DNA of 64,000 bases from Chitinophagaceae bacterium (GCA_019638625.1 JAHBTK010000007.1:1-64000), one strand, 5' to 3'. Positions 1 through 9,516 are shown, numbered from the stretch's first letter. The notes: generated from the sequence alone by a model not told the origin. Made by a program: numbers and translations.

Positions 1-426
1 CTGACCATAGCAGGTACTTATGTGTATGAGTTGAAGGTTACCAGCAATTTGCAGAGCACTGCCTATGCATATGTTTCAGTACAAGTGAATCCGGCCACTT
101 CTGGGCGAAAATCCAACAGCCAAGAGCCGGAAGCAACAGGAGTGACTGACGACAGCCTTCCTGCCAACGATCTTACTGTGAAAATCAACCCCAACCCGGT
201 AGTCAATACTATGAGTGTTTGGATTGATGGAAAAGTAACAGGAAAAACGAGCCTGCAGGTGTACTCAATGACAGGTACTTTACTGATGCAGAAAGAATTC
301 ATGAAAGATACGCCTGGACTGATCAATCAAACTTTTGATGTATCCAATCTGCCAAAAGGTATATACATAGTGAATGTAATAGTAGATGGCAAATACAAAA
401 AAGTAGCCCAGGTGATAAAACAATAG
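1..426 (+). CDS. C-terminal part of a T9SS-secreted protein (type A sorting domain), 5' end outside window
   Basis: The reading frame is open from base 1, so the gene starts upstream of the window; the first ATG (position 22) is internal. The visible 141 residues begin with the end of a beta-sandwich repeat of PKD/Ig type (GTYVYELKVTSN, then SVQVNP). A Ser/Asn-rich linker follows, then a type A T9SS sorting domain: the NPNPV strand, a SLQVYSMTGTLL strand and the closing LPKGIYIVNVIVDG hairpin. Such domains direct proteins through the type IX secretion system to the cell surface or medium and are removed on attachment. The function of the missing N-terminal part cannot be judged. A strong terminator follows. 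Confidence 0.9.
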   Translation: MTIAGTYVYELKVTSNLQSTAYAYVSVQVNPATSGRKSNSQEPEATGVTDDSLPANDLTVKINPNPVVNTMSVWIDGKVTGKTSLQVYSMTGTLLMQKEFMKDTPGLINQTFDVSNLPKGIYIVNVIVDGKYKKVAQVIKQ

Positions 427-452
427 TATCCGGACAGGATTAGATCTATACC

Positions 453-484
453 AAATAAGGCTGTCTGATAAGACAGCCTTATTT
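453..484 (+). terminator. Rho-independent terminator after the T9SS protein gene
   Basis: Perfect 14-bp stem (AAATAAGGCTGTCT / AGACAGCCTTATTT) with a GATA loop, followed by GATTTTT. It lies 27 nt after the stop codon. The A- and T-rich outer stem would also allow it to work in the opposite direction. Confidence 0.9.
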
Positions 485-565
485 GATTTTTACAGATAAT
501 CATTTTTAGTGTTTTTTTCGCTCCAGTACTCAAAGTTGTATATTGCTATATAAACTACCGGCTTC

Positions 566-2206
566 ATGAACACTCAGCTAGAACTTATTGCCCGTGGCTC
601 ACTCGGCATGATCTTCCTTGTTCTTGTATGCTACCTCCTGAGTAATAATAAACGTGCTATTAACTGGAAACTGGTTGGCATAGGGATATTCGCGCAGGTG
701 ATGTTTGCCATGGGAGTCTTGAATACAAAAATCGCCGGGCAACCTGCTTTCTGGATACTGACGGGCATCATACTGGGCTATATTATTTTAAAACGAGCCA
801 AAAGAGTAATATCCGGATCCGGACAGTTTGCTTTTGATTCCCGGGGTTTTCTATTGCTGGGTATATGGCAGACCCTATTTTTCGTCGGTCTCATCAAAAG
901 CAGCATCTTTTCCAATCCCGGGCTGGCTATCCTGGTCAGCGTGATACTCATCGCTTTTATAATTAAGTATTTAATAAAAAGAAATACCGAATTGGTAAAA
1001 TGGGGGATACTGGTTTCGGCGGCTATTTTAACGGTATCTGTTTATACCAGGACATGTAACCCGGATATTTTTAAAATGATGCTGGAAGGGGTTTCTGCCG
1101 CTTTTGTAGCACTTATTAACCTGAGCCAGCGGGGTACCAGGTTTCTGTTTGAGAACCTGGCGGACGGTTCCGGGTCCTGGGGATATATTTTTGCGGTGCA
1201 GGTATTGCCCAACATTATTTTCTTTGCTGCACTGTCATCTATACTTTATTATCTGGGAATTCTTCAGAAGATAGTGTATGTATTCGCCTACCTGCTGAAC
1301 AAGATGAATATCTCCGGAGCAGAGAGTGTGTCCACTGCCGCTAATATCTTCCTCGGGCAGACAGAAGCGCCTCTTATGATCAGGCCTTACCTTGAGAAGC
1401 TGACCCGCAGCGAAATGCTTTGTATTATGGTAGGCGGTATGGCCAATACGGCCGGCAGTGTATTAGCGGCCTATGTCGGGTTTTTAGGAGGAAACGATGA
1501 AGCGCAGCAGAATTTTTTCGCGATGCATATGCTGAGTCAGTCTATTATGAGTGCACCGGCAGCTATCGTAGTTTCAAAGATCATGTTTCCCCAAACGGTG
1601 GGTCAATTGGTAAACAAGGACCTAAATATCCCAAAAGAAAAATTAGGAGATAATTTTTTGGATGCTCTGTCACTTGGTACTACGGATGGATTAAAGTTGG
1701 CGGTGAATGTAGGAGCTATGCTGATTGTATTTACAGCACTCATATGGGTTGTAAACGCACTGTTCGGTTGGGTGGGCGAAGTTACGCAGTTGAATGAGCA
1801 GGTGAAGTTGTTAACGCAGGGCAGATACGACTCACTTTCTATGAATATGTTGCTGGGATATTTGTTCTCTCCCATAGCATGGCTGATTGGAGTATCGTCA
1901 ACAGATATGGTGTCGGTTGGGCAGCTCCTGGGTGAGAAAACCATATTGAATGAGTTTTATGCCTATACGACGCTGGCCGAAATGAAGCGTGACGGTGTAA
2001 TTGTCAATCCTCAATCAATGCTGATTGCTACCTATGCTTTATGCGGTTTTGCCAACTTTGCTTCCATTGGCATACAAATAGGAGGTATTAGTCAGTTGGC
2101 TCCCTCTCAGCGGAAAAACCTGACAGAGTTGGGTGTCAGGGCTTTAATAGGCGGAACAATAGCCTGTTTGATGTGTGGCTGTATAGCCGGCATGTTGGTC
2201 TGGTAA
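566..2206 (+). CDS. NupC-family (CNT) nucleoside transporter
   Basis: A 546-residue, highly hydrophobic inner-membrane protein of the concentrative nucleoside transporter family, which imports nucleosides with a Na+ or H+ gradient. The diagnostic CNT segment is present: GQTEAPLMIRPYL, then GGMANTAGSVLAAYVGF, and later GVSSTDMVSVGQLLGEK and the closing YALCGFANFASIGIQIGG. It is longer than the roughly 400-residue E. coli NupC because about 170 extra residues with several membrane segments precede the conserved core, an arrangement I associate with Bacteroidota homologues. It stands alone between a terminator and the protease gene, so its co-regulation is unknown. Substrate preference cannot be read from the sequence. 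Confidence 0.93.
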   Translation: MNTQLELIARGSLGMIFLVLVCYLLSNNKRAINWKLVGIGIFAQVMFAMGVLNTKIAGQPAFWILTGIILGYIILKRAKRVISGSGQFAFDSRGFLLLGIWQTLFFVGLIKSSIFSNPGLAILVSVILIAFIIKYLIKRNTELVKWGILVSAAILTVSVYTRTCNPDIFKMMLEGVSAAFVALINLSQRGTRFLFENLADGSGSWGYIFAVQVLPNIIFFAALSSILYYLGILQKIVYVFAYLLNKMNISGAESVSTAANIFLGQTEAPLMIRPYLEKLTRSEMLCIMVGGMANTAGSVLAAYVGFLGGNDEAQQNFFAMHMLSQSIMSAPAAIVVSKIMFPQTVGQLVNKDLNIPKEKLGDNFLDALSLGTTDGLKLAVNVGAMLIVFTALIWVVNALFGWVGEVTQLNEQVKLLTQGRYDSLSMNMLLGYLFSPIAWLIGVSSTDMVSVGQLLGEKTILNEFYAYTTLAEMKRDGVIVNPQSMLIATYALCGFANFASIGIQIGGISQLAPSQRKNLTELGVRALIGGTIACLMCGCIAGMLVW

Positions 2207-2276
2207 AACCCCATGTTTGTATATTAACTGGCTGTTTACAAACCTTTTGTATGAAATAACCGTAAGTCCGCAGAGG

Positions 2277-2311
2277 TTTGGTTCCGGGTAACTGTTTCTT
2301 GCATACATTTG
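2277..2311 (+). promoter_or_regulatory. Candidate promoter of the M43 metalloprotease gene
   Basis: TACATTTG (2304..2311) matches the Bacteroidota -7 element TAnnTTTG, and TTTG at 2277..2280 could be the -33 element with a somewhat long 23-nt spacer. The start codon at 2334 lies about 22 nt past the -7 box. Confidence 0.5.
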
Positions 2312-2333
2312 AAAAAATATTCAACAGATTAAT

Positions 2334-4505
2334 ATGTTCAAAGCCTGGTTACGATTTTCAGGATTGATCCTTGTTTTTGTATGTTCAGTACAGGTGTATG
2401 CCCAGCGTCCGCGGTGCGCTACCGGGTCGGTAATGGAGCAGTTTTTTCAAATGCGCCCTGCGGAAAGAATTGAGTTTGAGAAGAGGCAACAGTCCTTTCA
2501 GCGACGGTTTGAAATTGCCAGAAGATTGAAACAGGAGGGTGTACAACAAAGGGTTCAGTCCATTATCACCATCCCGGTGGTAGTACATATTGTGATGGAT
2601 AATCCCAACCTGGTGACGGATGAACAGGTACAGAGCCAGTTGGATGCTTTAAATGCTGATTATGCCGGGGAAAACCTGGATGCGGTAAACGTACCGGCTG
2701 CTTTTGCTTCAGTTTTCGGAAAAAGCCAGATCAGGTTTTGCCTGGCACAAAGGACGCCGGGAGGAACAGCTACAAACGGCATCATTCGTAAGACCTCTCT
2801 GACAACTTCTACTCCCGGATCAAACGATCCCATTAAAAGAAATGTGACCGGAGGGGCAGATGGATGGGATGTGTCGAAATATCTCAATATCTGGGTGTGT
2901 AAAATGACAGATAACAACGACCTGGGATATACTTTTATGCCGGGGTTATCCGGTATTTCAGAAAGCGACATCGGCCTGGTGACCGCCTATCATGCTTTTG
3001 GTACTATGGGCACCGCTACCGCCCCTTTTAATAAAGGCCGTACCGCCACCCACGAAATCGGGCACTTTTTTAATCTATGGCATATTTGGGGAGATAACCA
3101 GTGCGTAGCTTCCTGCAGCGATTCAGACTTTGTTGACGATACCCCTAATCAATCCACCTGTACATACGGAACTCCGTCTTTCCCAACAACAGATATATGT
3201 ACCAACAATGCACCCGGCATTATGTTCATGAACTTTATGGACTATGTGAATGATGGCGCGATGTATATGTTCACGCAGGGGCAGGTGGAAAGAATGGAGC
3301 TTGCCCTGGCAACCCTGGATGACAGAAAATCGCTGTTGACCTCCAATGGTTGCGAGCCGCCGGTTTTATATAATAATGATGCCCGGTTGAATAGCGTCAG
3401 TCCTAATAATTCGATTATATACTGTTCCGGCAGTGTACAGCCGTCTGTTTCCATCACCAATCTTGGAACCCAACCGCTAACCAGTATACGCCTCAACGTA
3501 TCTGTGGATGGCGCGGCGCCGGTAACTTCCCAGGTCAACCTGTCGTTACCTACCTTACAAACCGTCACGATCACGGCGCCTGCGTTAAATGTTTCTCCCG
3601 GTCATCATACGCTGAAAGTATTTACCAGCCTTCCTAATGGGGTAGCTGATCAGCAAACTAATAACGATACGCTTACTACTTTGTTTTCCGCACTCGCCCA
3701 CCTGGATGCTTCGGTTATGGAAGGGTTTGAAACTAATTTCAACGGATGGGGAGTTGACAACAATAGCGATATTGTGAGTTATAACCCGACGAAGGTGACG
3801 AATGCTGCGTATAACGGAAGCGCTTCCATTAAGTACAACTCCTTTAATTATACTTTATATGGCAGGGAATCGCGGTTAGTATCGCCACGGGTAAACATCC
3901 CGGCAGACGCGGATTCCGTGAAAATTACTTTCTGGCGGGCAGCGGCGCAATTGAACAGTGTTCATTCGGACACCTTGGATGTCTTATATTCTGTGGACTG
4001 CGGACAAAGTTTTGTTTCAGTGTACAAAAGGTCAGGGATCGCACTCAATACCAATAACATCATAACAAGCTCGGAATATATACCGGCCAGTGACCACTGG
4101 ATAGCCGATACCATTGATATTACTCAACAAATTGCCGGGCTTCATCCCGATGTTATAGTTACTTTCAGGATGATTAACGGATACGGAAATAACATCTACC
4201 TGGATGATGTGAACATCTATTCAGTACGATTGCCTAATGCACTGAAAGAAAAAGGGCTGACCATCAGTCCGAACCCCACATCAGGCATAATTAATATCCG
4301 TCACTACCCGACCACTTCCGGACTGCAGGGGATAACGGTGTACAGCAGCACCGGGCAATTGGTGTTTAAGGAGCAATATAATGGCGGTTTCCAGGCACCT
4401 AATTTTACCCAGGTAAATTTATGGAACCAAGCTTCCGGCATTTACATAGTACGGCTTGTTTACGCTGACAGGGTTGTCACGAGAAAAATTCTGAAGATGA
4501 ATTAG
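2334..4505 (+). CDS. Secreted M43 (cytophagalysin/pappalysin-type) zinc metalloprotease with T9SS sorting domain
   Basis: 723 residues. A signal peptide (hydrophobic LILVFVCSV, cleavage near VYA-Q) precedes a pro-region. The metzincin catalytic domain carries the zinc motif HEIGHFFNLWH, placing ligands at H240, H244 and H250 and the general base at E241. Asn replaces the Gly usual in HExxHxxGxxH; I recall this variant from Bacteroidota cytophagalysin-like M43 enzymes. The Met-turn is FMNFMDYVNDGAMYMFT. Downstream come a CARDB-like beta-sandwich (roughly 350-450), a jelly-roll-like domain (roughly 465-640) and a type A sorting domain (SPNPTSGIINI to GIYIVRLVYADR). It is therefore expected to be exported by the T9SS and to cleave extracellular protein. 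The exact substrate is unknown. Confidence 0.92.
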   Translation: MFKAWLRFSGLILVFVCSVQVYAQRPRCATGSVMEQFFQMRPAERIEFEKRQQSFQRRFEIARRLKQEGVQQRVQSIITIPVVVHIVMDNPNLVTDEQVQSQLDALNADYAGENLDAVNVPAAFASVFGKSQIRFCLAQRTPGGTATNGIIRKTSLTTSTPGSNDPIKRNVTGGADGWDVSKYLNIWVCKMTDNNDLGYTFMPGLSGISESDIGLVTAYHAFGTMGTATAPFNKGRTATHEIGHFFNLWHIWGDNQCVASCSDSDFVDDTPNQSTCTYGTPSFPTTDICTNNAPGIMFMNFMDYVNDGAMYMFTQGQVERMELALATLDDRKSLLTSNGCEPPVLYNNDARLNSVSPNNSIIYCSGSVQPSVSITNLGTQPLTSIRLNVSVDGAAPVTSQVNLSLPTLQTVTITAPALNVSPGHHTLKVFTSLPNGVADQQTNNDTLTTLFSALAHLDASVMEGFETNFNGWGVDNNSDIVSYNPTKVTNAAYNGSASIKYNSFNYTLYGRESRLVSPRVNIPADADSVKITFWRAAAQLNSVHSDTLDVLYSVDCGQSFVSVYKRSGIALNTNNIITSSEYIPASDHWIADTIDITQQIAGLHPDVIVTFRMINGYGNNIYLDDVNIYSVRLPNALKEKGLTISPNPTSGIINIRHYPTTSGLQGITVYSSTGQLVFKEQYNGGFQAPNFTQVNLWNQASGIYIVRLVYADRVVTRKILKMN

Positions 4506-4535
4506 TATCAGTAGTAGGACTACTACCGGAAAACG

Positions 4536-4570
4536 AGAGAGGCGGCTCCTATTTTTTGAGCCGCCTCTCT
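4536..4570. terminator. Bidirectional terminator between the M43 protease gene and trxA
   Basis: A 13-bp stem (AGAGAGGCGGCTC / GAGCCGCCTCTCT) with a T-rich 9-nt loop lies between two convergent genes. T-rich sequence is found on both sides, though neither run is long. Confidence 0.75.
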
Positions 4571-4599
4571 TGTTCATTTGTGCTGTTTCACACTCCGGC

Positions 4600-4917
4600 T
4601 TATATATGCTGTTCTATTTTTTTAACAAAATTAGATTTAGGTTGTGCCCCTACTAATTTGTCTACCACCTTTCCTTCTTTCAAAAAGAGAATTGCCGGAA
4701 TAGACGTGATGCCGTAATCGACAGACAGTTTGGGATTGTGGTCTACATTCACCTTACCTACATTGATCTTACCGTCATATTCTTTGCTCAATTCTTCAAT
4801 AACGGGTCCTATTGCACGGCAGGGTCCGCACCACTCAGCCCAAAAATCCACCACGGTAAGTTTATCGGAATCCAGTACTTTTTCCTGGAAGTTTGTGTCA
4901 TTAAATTCTAGTGCCAT
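4600..4917 (-). CDS. trxA: Thioredoxin
   Basis: A 105-residue single-domain thioredoxin, the normal length for TrxA. The active site is WCGPC with redox cysteines C30 and C33. The buried Asp (VVDFWAEW) and the cis-proline loop (TSIPAILFLKEGK) are present. There is no signal peptide, so this is the cytoplasmic general disulfide reductase recycled by thioredoxin reductase (not in the window). It lies 124 nt downstream of dnaE on the same strand with its own candidate promoter, and ends at a convergent terminator. Confidence 0.96.
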   Translation of the reverse strand: MALEFNDTNFQEKVLDSDKLTVVDFWAEWCGPCRAIGPVIEELSKEYDGKINVGKVNVDHNPKLSVDYGITSIPAILFLKEGKVVDKLVGAQPKSNFVKKIEQHI

Positions 4918-4967
4918 AATAATCAGGATTTATATTTAGTAATTAATTTATGTTGTCAACAGGGTTG

Positions 4968-4975
4968 CAAATTTA
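4968..4975 (-). promoter_or_regulatory. Candidate -7 element for trxA
   Basis: On the minus strand this reads TAAATTTG, matching TAnnTTTG, about 50 nt upstream of the trxA start. No clear TTTG -33 element is found at the expected distance, so trxA may also be read through from dnaE. Confidence 0.4.
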
Positions 4976-5041
4976 AGTCCATTAATCATAAATAATACTT
5001 AATGACGCAATTTGCAGCTTTCCCGAGCCAAATTGACGGTT

Positions 5042-8000
5042 TTAGACCCGGTCCGCCAGTTGCACATTCACGTCCCAGTCGATCTTTTCTTCCAGGAATG
5101 CCGTCAATTCGTCATTCATCTCCACTCCCCGTTCCAGGGTATACATCCCTATTTTAGATGCATGTTGAGGGGCTGCCAGCACAAATTTCAATGATGATTT
5201 CCCGGGGTAGGACCTGATATTTTTATCCAGGAAACTTATCATTTCGCTGGTAATTTCTCCGGGATGCAAGGTTACCTGTATTTGCCTGGTAAACAACTTC
5301 TTAACTGTTTCCAGCAGCATAACCCCACTTACCCTGAACTCAAAATCACTGGTATTCCAGCGGGATTTGAAGCCGCCCATTACAAACAGCACAGTACCCG
5401 GGGCAAAATGATCTTTATAGCGAACATAATCCTCTCCAAATAACGCGATCTCCATTTTGCCGCTATAGTCTTCCAGCGCAAACACGCCAAATTGCTTGCC
5501 ATTGCGGGTGGTGCGGTGCTGTGCATCCACCACCAAACCTGCCAGCCTGTATTGCCTGGATAATGCGGCGCCTGCCGGCGATTCCCGGATTTCATTGAAA
5601 TCGGAGATAGGAGTAATATTATAATGTTTTATTTCGAACCGGAAATGATCCAGGGGATGGCCGCTAAGGAAAATGCCGGTGATATCTTTTTCATGTTCCA
5701 GTAATTCTGTTAATGTCCACTGCGGGCAGTCTGGCAATTTGGGAGGCATAACATCCGGCATCTGCAGGTCACCAAACAGGGTATTGGTGTTGCTGGTAGC
5801 CTGGCTCTGGTACTGGTTACCAAATTTTATAATTTTTTCCAGTCCGGTGCTGTTATCACCTGCGGACGTATAAAAATACTGGGCCCTGTGAATATCCTGG
5901 AAGCAATCGAAAGCCCCTGAATAGGCCAGGCATTCCAGCGATTTTTTGTTTACCGCTCTTTGATTGGCCCTTTTTACGAGGTCGAAAATGGAAGTATAGG
6001 GGCCGTTTTTCCGCTCCTCTATAATACCCTCGATGGCAGCTTCGCCTACTCCTTTCAGCCCGCCAAGCCCAAAACGGATCTCTTCCTTACTGTTTACGGC
6101 AAACCCTTTCTGCGATTCATTAATGTCCGGCCCCAGAACTTTTATCCCCATACGTTTACATTCTTCCATAAAGAAGGTGATCTTTTCTATGGCTCCCGCG
6201 TGATTAAGTACCGCTGCCATATATTCCGCCGGGTAATGAGCTTTAAGGTAAGCCGTTTGATAAGCTACAAACGCATAGCAGGTAGAATGTGATTTGTTGA
6301 AAGCGTACTGGGCAAAGGCTTCCCAGTCTGTCCATATTTTTTCCAGTTTGTCGGCAGGATGTCCTTTGACGGTGGCGCCTGCAATAAACTGTGTTTTCAT
6401 TTTATCCAGAACCGTCTTCTGCTTTTTCCCCATGGCTTTACGCAACACATCGGCATCTCCTTTGCTGAATCCCGCAAGCTTTTGCGACAGCAGCATCACC
6501 TGCTCCTGGTAAACGGTAATGCCGTAAGTATCTGCCAAAAACTCCTCCATTTCCGGCAGGTCGTATTGAATCACTTCGCGGCCGTGTTTACGGTCGATGA
6601 AGTTGGGGATATAGGCCAGCGGACCGGGGCGGTAAAGCGCGTTCATGGCAATAAGGTCGTCAAACTTATCCGGTTTCAGCTCCCGAAGGTATTTCTGCAT
6701 CCCCACACTTTCGAACTGGAATGTACCGTTGGTATCTCCGCGCTGATAAAGCTTGTATGTGGCTTCATCATCCAGCGGAATATCATCCGGCACAATATCT
6801 TCATCGTGATTTTGTTTGATAAGTTGTAAGGCCGTTTTGAGAATACTCAGGGTCTTTAGACCCAGGAAGTCCATTTTGATAACGCCGGCCTCTTCAATTA
6901 CGCTGCCTTCTATCTGGGTAACCCACAGGTCGGAATCTTTGGCGGTGGCTACAGGCAGCAATTCGGTAAGATCCTGAGGTGCAATGATGATGCCGGCGGC
7001 ATGTATACCGGTATTGCGCACAGAACCTTCGAGTATCTCCGCTTCGTGCAGCACCTTCGATTGCATATCATTCCCGGCATAGAATTCTCTCAGTTTTTTA
7101 ATGTTTTCAAGATCGTCCGGCGACAATCCCTCTTTTTCTTCCAGCGACTTTTCCCCTTCTTTGGAAGTAAGCGGTGCATGTAATACCCGCTTCAGGGATA
7201 TACCCGGCTTTTCAGGCACCAGTTTTGCCAGTGCATTGGAGTCCGGCAATGGCAGGTCCATCACGCGGGCAACATCTTTGATACTCATTTTGGCCGCCAT
7301 AGTACCGTAAGTAATGATCTGCGCTACCTGGTTCTTACCATATTTTTCTACCACATAGTCAATTACTTTCTGTCTTCCGTCATCATCAAAATCCGTATCG
7401 ATATCAGGCATGCTTTTCCGGTCAGGGTTCAGAAAACGCTCGAAAAGGAGGTTATATTTCACCGGGTCGATATTGGTGATGCCGATACAATACGCCACCA
7501 CCGAGCCTGCCGCGGAACCACGTCCGGGGCCGACAAATACACCGATATCCCTCCCGGCCCTGATGAAATCGCTTACAATCAGAAAGTACCCGGCAAATCC
7601 CATGGATTTGATAGTGAAAAGCTCAAAATCAATCCGTTCCTGTATCTCCGGCGTTACCGGATCGTACCGGCGATGGGCCCCTTCATAAGTCAGGTGTTTC
7701 AGGTACTCCCATTGGTTCAGGTTATTGTCTGTATGTATCTGAAATTCCTTTGGAATGGGAAAGTTGGGTAACAAAATATCCCGCTTTAAGTCCAGCAGTT
7801 CTATCTTGTCCACTATTTCATTAGTGTTGTCAATGGCTTCCGGCAGGTCATGAAATACCTGCTTCATTTCTTCCGTGGTTTTGAAGAAGAACTGGTCGTT
7901 GGGAAAAGCGAAACGTTTATTCTTTATTGCCACATCGTCATCGGTAAATTCTCTTAACGCGGGGGTGGCTATTTTTTCACCGGTATTGATACATAGCAGG

Positions 8001-8695
8001 ATATCGTGGGCATTAAAATCCTTTTGATCCACATAGTGAGAGTCGTTGGAAGCGATAACTTTCACGTTGTACTTCTTTGCGTACTTAAGCAGTATGTCAT
8101 TTACTTTCTCCTGCTCGGGAATACCATGCCTTTGCAACTCAACATAATAATCATCCTGGAAAATATTCAGCCACCATTTGAACTCGTTTTCTCCGGCTTC
8201 TTCACCCTGTTTTAGAATTGTTTGGGGAACCAGGGCGCCCAGGCAACAGGTGGTGGCGATCAGCCCTTCGTGGTATTTGTTGATCAGTTCCTTGTCAATC
8301 CGGGGATATTTGCTGTACATCCCCTCGATAAAACCAAGAGAGGTAAGTTTGGTCAGGTTGCGATACCCGGTTTCATTTTTTGCCAGCAACACCTGGTGAT
8401 GACGGGGGTCTTTTTCTTCTTTGGAAAAAACTTTCCTGTGCCTGTTTTCCGTGATATAAAACTCGCATCCCACTACAGGTTTCACTTTCAGCGGGCTTTT
8501 TTTATCGTCAGGGTTTACCTTGTGCTTATAAGCCTCTGCCACAAATGAAAAAACACCGAACATATTACCATGATCGGTAATAGCCAGTGCCGGCATGCCG
8601 TCCCTGATCGCTTTTTGATACAAACTACTGATGGGGGCGGCTCCGTCTAACAGGGAATATTGCGTGTGAACGTGAAGATGTGAAAAGCTGGACAT
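5042..8695 (-). CDS. dnaE: DNA polymerase III alpha subunit
   Basis: 1217 residues, normal for DnaE, the replicative C-family polymerase. Order of domains: N-terminal PHP domain (HLHVHTQYSLLDGA, then ALAITDHGNMFG), the palm with catalytic aspartates in PDIDTDFDDDGR (about residues 429-440), fingers with YGITVYQEQVMLL, a helix-hairpin-helix region (LGGLKGVGEAA), and an OB-fold near residue 1050 (YRLAGLVVDAQ). There is no N-terminal exonuclease domain, so it is not PolC-type. The start ATG directly precedes the PHP motif. It sits between a TMEM220-like gene and trxA on the same strand; no promoter was identified in the 122 nt upstream. Confidence 0.98.
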   Translation of the reverse strand: MSSFSHLHVHTQYSLLDGAAPISSLYQKAIRDGMPALAITDHGNMFGVFSFVAEAYKHKVNPDDKKSPLKVKPVVGCEFYITENRHRKVFSKEEKDPRHHQVLLAKNETGYRNLTKLTSLGFIEGMYSKYPRIDKELINKYHEGLIATTCCLGALVPQTILKQGEEAGENEFKWWLNIFQDDYYVELQRHGIPEQEKVNDILLKYAKKYNVKVIASNDSHYVDQKDFNAHDILLCINTGEKIATPALREFTDDDVAIKNKRFAFPNDQFFFKTTEEMKQVFHDLPEAIDNTNEIVDKIELLDLKRDILLPNFPIPKEFQIHTDNNLNQWEYLKHLTYEGAHRRYDPVTPEIQERIDFELFTIKSMGFAGYFLIVSDFIRAGRDIGVFVGPGRGSAAGSVVAYCIGITNIDPVKYNLLFERFLNPDRKSMPDIDTDFDDDGRQKVIDYVVEKYGKNQVAQIITYGTMAAKMSIKDVARVMDLPLPDSNALAKLVPEKPGISLKRVLHAPLTSKEGEKSLEEKEGLSPDDLENIKKLREFYAGNDMQSKVLHEAEILEGSVRNTGIHAAGIIIAPQDLTELLPVATAKDSDLWVTQIEGSVIEEAGVIKMDFLGLKTLSILKTALQLIKQNHDEDIVPDDIPLDDEATYKLYQRGDTNGTFQFESVGMQKYLRELKPDKFDDLIAMNALYRPGPLAYIPNFIDRKHGREVIQYDLPEMEEFLADTYGITVYQEQVMLLSQKLAGFSKGDADVLRKAMGKKQKTVLDKMKTQFIAGATVKGHPADKLEKIWTDWEAFAQYAFNKSHSTCYAFVAYQTAYLKAHYPAEYMAAVLNHAGAIEKITFFMEECKRMGIKVLGPDINESQKGFAVNSKEEIRFGLGGLKGVGEAAIEGIIEERKNGPYTSIFDLVKRANQRAVNKKSLECLAYSGAFDCFQDIHRAQYFYTSAGDNSTGLEKIIKFGNQYQSQATSNTNTLFGDLQMPDVMPPKLPDCPQWTLTELLEHEKDITGIFLSGHPLDHFRFEIKHYNITPISDFNEIRESPAGAALSRQYRLAGLVVDAQHRTTRNGKQFGVFALEDYSGKMEIALFGEDYVRYKDHFAPGTVLFVMGGFKSRWNTSDFEFRVSGVMLLETVKKLFTRQIQVTLHPGEITSEMISFLDKNIRSYPGKSSLKFVLAAPQHASKIGMYTLERGVEMNDELTAFLEEKIDWDVNVQLADRV

Positions 8696-8817
8696 CCTGC
8701 GAATTTCGGAAAACAGCCCCTATTAACCATGTCTGGTTTTGCACATTTTGTGTAATAAAACACTAAATGTGGAAGATGGTATTTCCTTAAAATATTGTAA
8801 ATATTACCCGATGTATT

Positions 8818-9192
8818 TTACCTTTTCAGCCTGCGGGCATACAGCCAGTTTACACCCAATGCGAATATTATCAGGAACAGACCGAAAAACTCCCGCGTGT
8901 CTTCAATCCAGGGAGTTTCGGCTTTCATGGCGCCGGCTATATTTTCCGCATTATGCTTGGTAGCCCAGTCCCATACACCGTTTTCTTCGAAGAAGAGAAC
9001 AGCGGCGTAAGCCAGAAATACCAATATTCCAATGGCATACATGCGGGGATAATATTTTCCACGCAATGCCCACCAGCAGGCCAATGCGCCGAACAGGTAT
9101 ATAGGGATCCATAAATAGGGATCGGGGTCGTTGTATTGCAGTGCTGCGGAAATGACAAAAACAACCAGGAAGAAAATATTGAACGCTTTCAT
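8818..9192 (-). CDS. TMEM220-like small membrane protein
   Basis: 124 residues with four predicted membrane helices: FNIFFLVVFVISAALQ, LWIPIYLFGALACWWALRG, MYAIGILVFLAYAAVLFF and FFGLFLIIFALGVNWLY. The NDPDPYLWIPIY segment after helix 1 and the WIEDTREFFGL segment before helix 4 are what I recognise from the transmembrane family 220 proteins. Function is unknown in bacteria. It is upstream of dnaE on the same strand with 122 nt between, so a shared transcript is possible but not shown. Confidence 0.75.
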   Translation of the reverse strand: MKAFNIFFLVVFVISAALQYNDPDPYLWIPIYLFGALACWWALRGKYYPRMYAIGILVFLAYAAVLFFEENGVWDWATKHNAENIAGAMKAETPWIEDTREFFGLFLIIFALGVNWLYARRLKR

Positions 9193-9278
9193 TGCATAAA
9201 ATTTAGTAATCTGTTGTTATACAATGGTGCCTTGCATTGATGGAGCAATCATTTAAGAAGGCGGGCAACTGTGAAAGA

Positions 9279-9311
9279 ATTGAAACATCCGGACTTACCG
9301 AATGTTTCAAT
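9279..9311 (-). terminator. Possible terminator after the bTHX gene
   Basis: 10-bp inverted repeat (ATTGAAACAT / ATGTTTCAAT) with a 13-nt loop, just past the stop codon of the small minus-strand gene. Only a weak T tract (ATTCTTTC) follows on that strand. Confidence 0.45.
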
Positions 9312-9319
9312 TATCGCGA

Positions 9320-9430
9320 CTATTGGTCTTTCTTTTTGGGCGCAGCTTTCTTTGGCTTGGCAGGACGGCTTTTTCCAAAAGATCCCTGTGCTATTTTCCC
9401 TTTTTTTGTTTTTTTATCACCTCTTCCCAT
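9320..9430 (-). CDS. 30S ribosomal protein THX-like (36 residues)
   Basis: A 36-residue, extremely basic protein on the minus strand starting MGRGDKKTKKGKIAQGSFGK and ending in a Lys/Pro/Ala tail (PKKAAPKKKDQ). The start MGxGDKKTKxGKI followed by GSxG is the pattern I know from Bacteroidota bTHX/Thx, a small subunit protein that binds near the top of the 30S head. It lies just downstream of HU, from which it is separated by a terminator; no promoter of its own was seen, so read-through from HU is possible. It is shorter than usual annotation cut-offs and easily missed. The overlapping 82-codon frame on the other strand is its shadow. Confidence 0.85.
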   Translation of the reverse strand: MGRGDKKTKKGKIAQGSFGKSRPAKPKKAAPKKKDQ

Positions 9431-9468
9431 AATTGATAATTTAAAAACTAAACGAATTGAAATAAAAA

Positions 9469-9494
9469 AGCAAGATACAAAATAGTATCCTGCT
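9469..9494 (-). terminator. Terminator of the HU gene
   Basis: On the minus strand AGCAGGATAC / GTATCTTGCT forms a 10-bp stem (one G-U pair) with a 6-nt loop, followed directly by TTTTTTATTTC. It ends 23 nt after the HU stop codon. Confidence 0.85.
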
Positions 9495-9516
9495 TAAAAA
9501 TGTTCCTGCCTGATGA

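Noticed and set aside
9237..9485. An 82-codon plus-strand frame
   Set aside because: It is antisense to the bTHX gene and crosses its terminator and the HU terminator; low-complexity Phe-rich sequence reflects the poly-Lys codons on the other strand.
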